Source: Arthrobotrys musiformis (taxonomy: Eukaryota; Ascomycota; Orbiliomycetes; Orbiliales; Orbiliaceae). From it: DNA of 64,000 bases. Made by a program: the position numbers and the translations under genes. The stretch lies in contig JAVHJL010000005.1 in the NCBI GenBank assembly GCA_036971715.1, positions 2,170,001 through 2,234,000 on the forward strand, read 5' to 3'. Shown piece after piece: positions 57,725-64,000 of the stretch; the stretch's first letter is position 1; each line of letters starts with the position of its first letter. The notes under the pieces were generated by a model. That model was not told where the DNA came from. It worked only from the letters and a program-made list of their open reading frames with translations, and did no database searches.

Positions 57725-58509
57725 GATGGGAGATTTATGTCGCCGGTCGAGCGGCTGAAAAGGATGGAAAGGATGGACGTATGTGATGGTTATATGAGCG
57801 CAGATACCTTCGGATTACATGTAATTACGGACGGGCGTGATAAGGAGTCGGCTCGACTTCTAAGGAGCGAAAATTTGAGGTCAAAGGTTGTGTGATGATA
57901 TCGAGACTGTCGTAACGTCAGGTCCCGCCTGTTCGGAAGTTGGTGTTGGCTAGCTCGCATCAAATATTTTTTTTTGGTGCAGATGCAATGGCCCTGCTGC
58001 CAACGCACAGACCCCGCAGCAGCGCAGCTTATAGTCATCGGTATCGATCCCACTTTACTATTCTGGATATCTGTACTAGCTACTTGTTCCTACGGTGAAA
58101 TGGAGAGCGGAAGGAGGGCTTTTGATAAGGAGAAAATGGTATGAAAGAGGGGATGCCCACGAACGCTGGTTCGCGCGATTCAAGCTGGCCATAGCTGTCG
58201 AATCATCGCTGGGAAAAAGTGCAGTGGAAAGTTATGAACATGAATGGATCTCATCAACTCGTACAAAGCTTTGCTCGCATGATGCATATGCGCATTAGAA
58301 GTGGAAGGAAGGAATATTATAGCACATTTGGTAAAGAAAAAAAAAAAAGACAGCTGCATGTTAAGGTCGTGAAGGAGAAGCAAGAAATGAAAGCTAATGG
58401 CTCGCAGTTGCGCTAAAGATATCTGGGGTTTGGATTCTTTTGGAAGAGCGGGCTCTATAAACTAGAGTAGTCGGACTGATGCCGGCCCTCTAGGCACTAA
58501 TATGGTGTT
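57725..58509. other. Intergenic, 785 bp
   Basis: This is the promoter side of the UGO1 gene and the 3' side of the VTS1 gene, tandem on the minus strand. Small frames only. No motif singled out. Confidence 0.55.
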
Positions 58510-60513
58510 CTATTGAGGGAGCTTGCCATCGTTCTTAGCGTCACGGACTTGTTCGAAGACCTATTAAACAAAAAAGGGGGCATTGTTAGCGGTTTGTTCT
58601 AGACCACCGTGGTGGGTTTGAGATTCAAGGCTTACCTTCAACATCTTGCGTCTAGCACCGACAGCTGCAACTCCACGTTTCTCGAGCGCTTCGTCGTCGA
58701 GTTGGACAAGCTCTTGCCATTTGAGATCCTTAAGATTGTCGGTATACTTGTGGAGCCTCAAGCTTCGCAACCAAGCAGGGATATCGTTCAAAAGGGTAAT
58801 ATCAGTTGGGTCTTCTGGCGGCTTGCTGCTTCCTCGGCGACCTCCTCTTGGGCTTCGTCCACGTCCTGTAAGATCGGAATGGTCGCTATGATATCCACCC
58901 TCGCTGCCGGCATGGACAAATTGATTGAGTGAGAGCGTAGGGCCGCTTAGGAGAGGAGATCCGTAGGTTGGAGTCAAGAAGCCATTGTTTTGAGGCGATG
59001 TAAGATCTGATAGAAAAATATTAGCTTTAGAAGATTCATCATGACTGAATGGATGAGTAGCTTACGAGCAAAGGTAGCGCTCTGGAGACCTGGAGAAGGC
59101 TGACCAGCAAGTTGTTGCTGAGCTGCAGCTACCTGAACTGCAGCAGCAGGGATCTGAACCGGCTGTCCACGCTCGTTATACATAATAACATTTTGCGTGA
59201 TAGCTGGGATCTGTTGCTGGTTTGGAGGAATTCCGGGGCTAAGAATGCTAGCGGCGTCGGGCTTGGAGCGACGGTATTTGCGAACATCGGAGTCAATCAA
59301 GAAGCGGTTATTTACAGTAGACATGGCGGCAAGCTTCATAGCGGTAGCATTGGCCACCATATCGGCATTGGCTTGGGCGGACATAGCATCGTTTCCGAAC
59401 ATTGGTACCACAGGAGTGTTCACCATAGAAGCCCAGTTAGCACCAGGTGGGAAAGGAGAGAGCTCGGGCATCTCAACGGTTCCGTTTCCACCGTTGACGC
59501 TAGTAATTGTAGTGGTCTGCAAGTTCGACGATCCGGTAGTTGGGATTGCTGGGGAGCGGAGGCCTGCGGAACGTGGGGGAGCTTGCCAGTTGCCCATGCT
59601 TTCCTTGGTGGCGAGAGGCTGGTTATCTTGTCCTGACTTAGGCCTGTTCTCAGCTCCGTTTGCGCTGGGCTGTGGAACACTCTCGTCACGCCTCCAAGGA
59701 GAGGCAGGCGGGTTGTTTGCCAAAGTCATGGTGGACAAGGAGCTCGAAGGTTTGGTTTCGAAGATAGCGCTGTTCCTATTGGACTTAGTGCCAGGGGTGA
59801 CGCCGGAAACCTGACTGTATCGAGCTCTTTGGGTAGCTAACGCAGCTGCAGCTTCGGGGAACATGGCACTGACGGTGGCCGGATCGAGCTGGGAGTTCCG
59901 ATTGGTCAAAGTCGTGGGGGACGGGGGTGGGCGAGATGGGAATGAATGTCGAGATTGTTCGCTGACCATCAGTTCGCTCATTCTATTAGAGAGAGGGTCT
60001 ATATTGAGCACTCGTTAGTATACGAACTGTCTATGCTGAGTACGTATAGAAGAGAAAATCCATCTTACCGGACTGGCTTGAGGCCATCTGCTGGAGGATC
60101 GCAATGAAAAAGCGAACTTGGACCGGGCTGGTCTGCTGCAACAAAGCATACAGGGCAGCAGTACGCTCCGCAGCACTCAGGACACGAAACCACTGCTCGA
60201 TAGCGCTCAACTCGTCCTTGAACTCCTGATCCAAAGTCGCAGCGGCCATCTCATCGAGCGTGTTCTCGTAGGACTCGAGGTCGGCAAGCCATTTCTGAGC
60301 AGCCTTATCATAGGCTTCAGCCTCAGATCCTTGAGCCGGTGGCGTCCCGGCGTTCAAGTAAACCTCAGAGGCAGGGCGAATTTGGCGCGAGTTTGCGAGG
60401 GGAGAGGTGAAGCCAGACATATCCGCAGAAGCGCGAAGATGATGACCACGGTTGGTAGGAGGTCGAAGGGACGAGGCAGAACCGTCGGGAGTGCTGTTAC
60501 GGTTGGTAGCCAT
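58510..60513 (-). CDS. VTS1: SAM-domain RNA-binding protein Vts1 (599 aa)
   Basis: Four exons, 60069-60513, 59066-59998, 58636-59006 and 58510-58560, total 1800 nt; all phases fit. The Smaug/Vts1 family binds stem-loops (SRE hairpins) in mRNA and recruits the Ccr4-Not deadenylase. The N-terminal conserved region includes WLADLESYENTLDEMAAATL and IEQWFRVLSAAERTAALYAL. The middle is disordered, rich in Ser, Pro, Asn and Gln, with a Gln-rich AAAVQVAAAQQQLAGQ. The SAM domain lies at about 533-590: IPAWLRSLRLHKYTDNLKDL, then GVAAVGARRKMLKVFEQV. Its last helix is split by intron 3, and the final exon of 17 codons completes it. Cytoplasmic by family. Confidence 0.94.
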
Positions 60514-62348
60514 TTTGCTGGATGTATATATATAGTTTGATATAGTATATAGCGGTTATCCGGGGAGGTCTTTCTCTTCGAAACGGTAATTATAAACTAA
60601 TGAGGGCTGGCAGAGATGCTACGCTTTTCAAAAAGCAGACTCTGCAGACGGACAGTAATACAAGTAGGAGCGTGATTTCGAGATCCAAGGCTAGACTATG
60701 CTTGACTGGTAATCGTGAGGGTTACTGGCATTAGCATCGAGTGTACTCGACCCGGCGTTGAAGTTGGTGATATCTGCAGCAGGAGTGCACGTACCTTTGA
60801 GTCGACGATGAGGCAGGTATTGATTCAAACGTAAGATCGTAAGGTAACGAGGGTCGGAGGACTACCGGAGTCGGTGAAGAAGATTTCAATCTCCTGCAGT
60901 TCCTGCTGGCCTCAAAGGAGTTTTCCTTGCTGGAAAAGATTCGCTAGGAAAAGTGCTTCCTCAGCGGCACGATCATGAAGGCTGATGGCGATGGAGGTTG
61001 GAGGTTGGAGGTTTTTAAGGGGGGACGGAAACGTGGTGTTGAGGAGCTGACGAAGAAGACAATGCACAATGCACCTTAACCGCCACACCTGGCCAGTCCG
61101 GAAGCTGTCTTGGAGCTAACTAACTAACTAACGCTGACGGACTAATTGGATAGGTTCCTCGTAAGCCCGCCCAGGTGGCCTCAGAGCAGAGCAATGGCAA
61201 CCTATGCCCAACGAACGAGACAGTGAGAAACGATCCGTGCCGCACCTCTGACGATGAGGCGTCACAAGAAGAGAGGTGGAGGGGGTGGAGAACGATGGGA
61301 AACAGCCCGAGGGGGTTCGCTTGCTTACAGTGGAAGGACCGGAAGGCCGAAGGATTGAAGCCTGCAAATATGCACGAAGAAAAAAGAAACAGAAGTCGAC
61401 TCTGTTGGGTCGGCAAGAAGGAAGTCCTCGAAGAAAAGGCGACACCTTTGCTTTTACTTTATATGTTAATGCCGCCCCTGGTAGCCGGAAGAATTCCCAG
61501 TCAGAGAATTCGAATCGAATCCAGCAGAGGCCTGCTTGGTGGTGGCAGATGGTGGAGCCGACACCTGGTATGCTGCTCGGATATGAATGATGCTTCGCTG
61601 CAGGGGTAAATTGGTGGGAAGCCAGTCGATACTCCCTTGCAAAGTTCACAAACCTGCTCACGAATTTCACGAGCTTCAAATTCGATGGTTGGAACGGAGG
61701 GGGAGCAACAGGAATGAGCTTGACCACTTGTCAATCAATACGAGGCTAGCTACGATCGGGCCAGAAAGGCGCTTCAGCAGGCAAGCATGCTAGCTAGAAT
61801 AGAAGGATTCTCGATCTCAAGGAGAAGAAAAGGCTTCGAAGCCTATATAGCGACACCAGGCCATGCCGTCTATCTCTAACGGGGGCGGGATATCTGACTT
61901 GGTCTGAGGCTGAATCATCCCGCCATTGATACCCACGATTCCTATACTCCTATTTATGGATAGCGAGTTTAATTTCGAGCCGTCGACAGCCAATAAGCCA
62001 GGATGCTATTACCTCCGAAAGCAAATTGTCTGCCCACCACTGCGTCTCCAACCGGGAACAGCGAAACCAGCACCAAAGAGAAGCTAGCGCGGGTCATGGT
62101 GTCTACCGATCCTGAGACGACAAGCAATCCAAAAGGGAACGAGCCACCTGCTCGGGTTTAATGCCTACCACAGCAAACGCAGAATGCATACGTACGATCA
62201 AGGTTTTTTTAGTCCTTCGGGGAGTGTTTTTTTTCTTGTGTCTTGTTGTCATTGAAGTTTTCGCAGGGCTAGGTTAGAAGCCCCGGTTTTCAACAGTTAA
62301 ATCCGCCCATCTGAGGCGTCCAAGGCCCACGCGGGTTTCATATCTTGA
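60514..62348. other. Upstream region of VTS1 and gene-poor DNA
   Basis: The first 600 bp are the VTS1 5' region. The frames at 61128-61727 and their antisense partners overlap each other and have no recognisable domains. No gene supported. Confidence 0.5.
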
Positions 62349-62867
62349 AGCCGCACGCGGGCGAACCATCTTATCATCTCAAGTCAGCAGCATACCTGCG
62401 ACGACTATCATGGTCCTTGCTCCTCAGCCGAGAGACAAGATCTCGTCGCATGTTACGAATCTCTAAAATACCCTGAAGAAAACGAAGAGGGCTGTTGGAT
62501 ATATATTGCACCCGAAATACCCTGCAGACTTCTAGAAGGTCTGCACACCCAACAACCAGCGGCCCAAGAGAAGGAGGACCATGCAGGATATGCTCCACCA
62601 GGATACGCACCTGGTTTCTTCCACATACCTAACCCTTCCACCATAGTCCCACCATTCCAATACCAACCCGGCTGCACAGTTCCGACGGGAACGATCATTT
62701 GCCCTCATGGGAAATCCTATGATGCCATCAACTCGACTTTATATTTTAATTTTAGAAACCGGACGGTTACCTGCAGCCCTGTGGGAACCCAGTCCAAAAG
62801 CTCCTGTCGTGAGACGCCGGTAGGTGTCTTGTGGGCTATTACTGCATCTGAATACAGAATCGGCTAG
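62349..62867 (+). CDS. Candidate exon of a cysteine-rich protein (partial)
   Basis: The frame is open for 172 codons with no ATG at its 5' end, so it could only be a downstream exon. A CAG acceptor (62387 or 62390) sits just before the first cysteine. From there the translation has nine cysteines, two N-glycosylation sequons (NST, NRT) and segments such as TCDDYHGPCSS, EGCWIYIAPEIPC and GYAPPGYAPGFFHIP, ending YRIG and TAG. The composition looks like a folded extracellular domain. I could not find a matching first exon with a signal peptide upstream, so the gene may be partial, decayed or chance. Confidence 0.25.
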   Translation, partial: SRTRANHLIISSQQHTCDDYHGPCSSAERQDLVACYESLKYPEENEEGCWIYIAPEIPCRLLEGLHTQQPAAQEKEDHAGYAPPGYAPGFFHIPNPSTIVPPFQYQPGCTVPTGTIICPHGKSYDAINSTLYFNFRNRTVTCSPVGTQSKSSCRETPVGVLWAITASEYRIG

Positions 62868-64000
62868 ATGAACATGATATTTTATGCCACAATGCAGGCA
62901 GTAGAATGGTTATGCGTTCGATATCTTTAAATACCAATGTATCGACACTTATCAAACCGTCTTGAGCTGTTCTTGCCTTGGGACGAGCTAAACGGCGCCG
63001 CATGCCAGGTTGGAGATACCTCGCGCGTCCCGATTTGGATACACCACGCGAGCAACACGAATTCCTTGCCAGGTTGAAGAGGCGGTGTAGTCGGAATCTA
63101 GTCTACTAACTGAACCCACAAGTGATCTCATGACTAGGTATATAATCTACAAGTATCATAAATTCTAAAACATTCCCATCGGTTCTGCAAATTATTGCCT
63201 ACAATCCTCTATGTTGCAGACGTTCCGGATGATCGTTTTGCCCCTATACCCCAATGCATAAAACGTGAAATTTCGAAATCAATCATGGGTAATAAAAAGA
63301 AAACCACAGGGAATACCCTAATTTTCTCGAGATCCGCTTCCACTATAGAACCGGGTAGTCTAAGAGCGAAACCTAGCTAAGTTAAAACTCGATACATGAT
63401 CGTAAATCGACATACAAAAAAGAAAGAACCATTCAAAGCTTCCTTTCCTTAATCAGCCAAAACCCTCAGATTTGAGGATTGCGCAAGCTCCTAACGTAAT
63501 CATACCAGAGTACCATCGCCTTTCGAATTCCACTAGCGATATTACATGACACTATACTAGTTTCGTCTACATCGTATTGGAGGTTGCTAACTGGCGAACC
63601 ACGGGAGTCATGGTTGGGATTTCCGGCAGCCACGGGATGTCTTAGGCACTTCAGAGGATGCATAATGGCAGCATAAACACGCCCCAGGGCAGGCGGAAAT
63701 TTGTATGCACTGCAGTACTAGAATGGTTTTCTTAAAAGCAGGACTGCTAGTGATTTCAATATATTTATTATGTCATATTGGCTTATTTTGGAATCTCCTT
63801 TTTAGATTTTGCAAGGGGCATGGGATTTCTTTGCCGCCATATCTGCCTGTATGCGTATATAATATAGGTATACGCATGGATACTGAATGGGCGTAATTTT
63901 ATTCTCGTTATATCAAAATATTTCATTCCGCTGCTACAAAATCCGGGGGGCAATATGAAAATATCATTGAATCAGAAATTGGGATTGGTGCCGAAAATTT
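62868..64000. other. Intergenic, 1.1 kb to window end
   Basis: AT-rich DNA with only short frames. A small hairpin (CCTCAGATTTGAGG) lies at about 63466-63479. No gene supported; the next gene must lie beyond the window. Confidence 0.5.

Noticed and set aside
61128..61727. 199-codon minus-strand frame upstream of VTS1
   Set aside because: It overlaps several frames on the other strand, starts at a codon without context support and shows no domain or sensible composition.

Overview
The window looks like nuclear DNA of a filamentous ascomycete (Pezizomycotina). The genes carry short introns with GTANGT-type donors, CTAAC or CTGAC branch sites and YAG acceptors. The gene families fit this group: Clr5-domain, RTA1-like, fungal MBOAT/wax-synthase-like, nitronate monooxygenase, Ugo1 and Vts1. 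Species cannot be read from the sequence. I support about 21 protein-coding genes in 64 kb, most rebuilt exon by exon from splice sites that keep the reading frame. No tRNA, rRNA, CRISPR array or intact transposon was found.

Layout. 0-15.9 kb is sparse: an unknown Ser/Pro-rich protein, a small spliced membrane protein and a Clr5-domain protein (all minus), a proline-rich 141-aa orphan (plus), a wax-synthase-like MBOAT (minus) and a two-finger C2H2 protein (plus). They are separated by gene-poor stretches of about 4 kb. 19.7-30.4 kb is an accessory-looking block: a 761-aa orphan, a nitronate monooxygenase facing a FAD-dependent monooxygenase, a secreted pepsin-like aspartic protease and a 116-aa cysteine-rich secreted protein. 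32.6-42.8 kb is a housekeeping block: TFIIIC TPR subunit, ribosomal protein eL29, ribosomal protein uL11 (divergent from eL29), a LisH-WD40 protein and an unknown acidic/coiled protein. 44-60.5 kb mixes an RTA1-like membrane protein, the NatB catalytic subunit, ureidoglycolate lyase, an F-box protein, a polytopic membrane protein, the mitochondrial fusion factor Ugo1 and the RNA-binding SAM-domain protein Vts1. The last 3.5 kb holds only one candidate cysteine-rich exon.

How the genes relate. The clearest functional unit is the divergent eL29/uL11 pair. It shares a 381-bp promoter containing Tbf1-like, Homol-D-like and Cbf1-type boxes. The two convergent oxidoreductases and the two secreted proteins may be niche-related, but no full metabolic cluster is visible. 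The most unusual observation is the eL29 gene: its reading frame can only be restored by a 2-nucleotide exon (AG) between two introns that each have canonical signals. Also notable are a 178-bp mariner-type MITE with TA target duplication and a stop-free 54-nt intron in UGO1.
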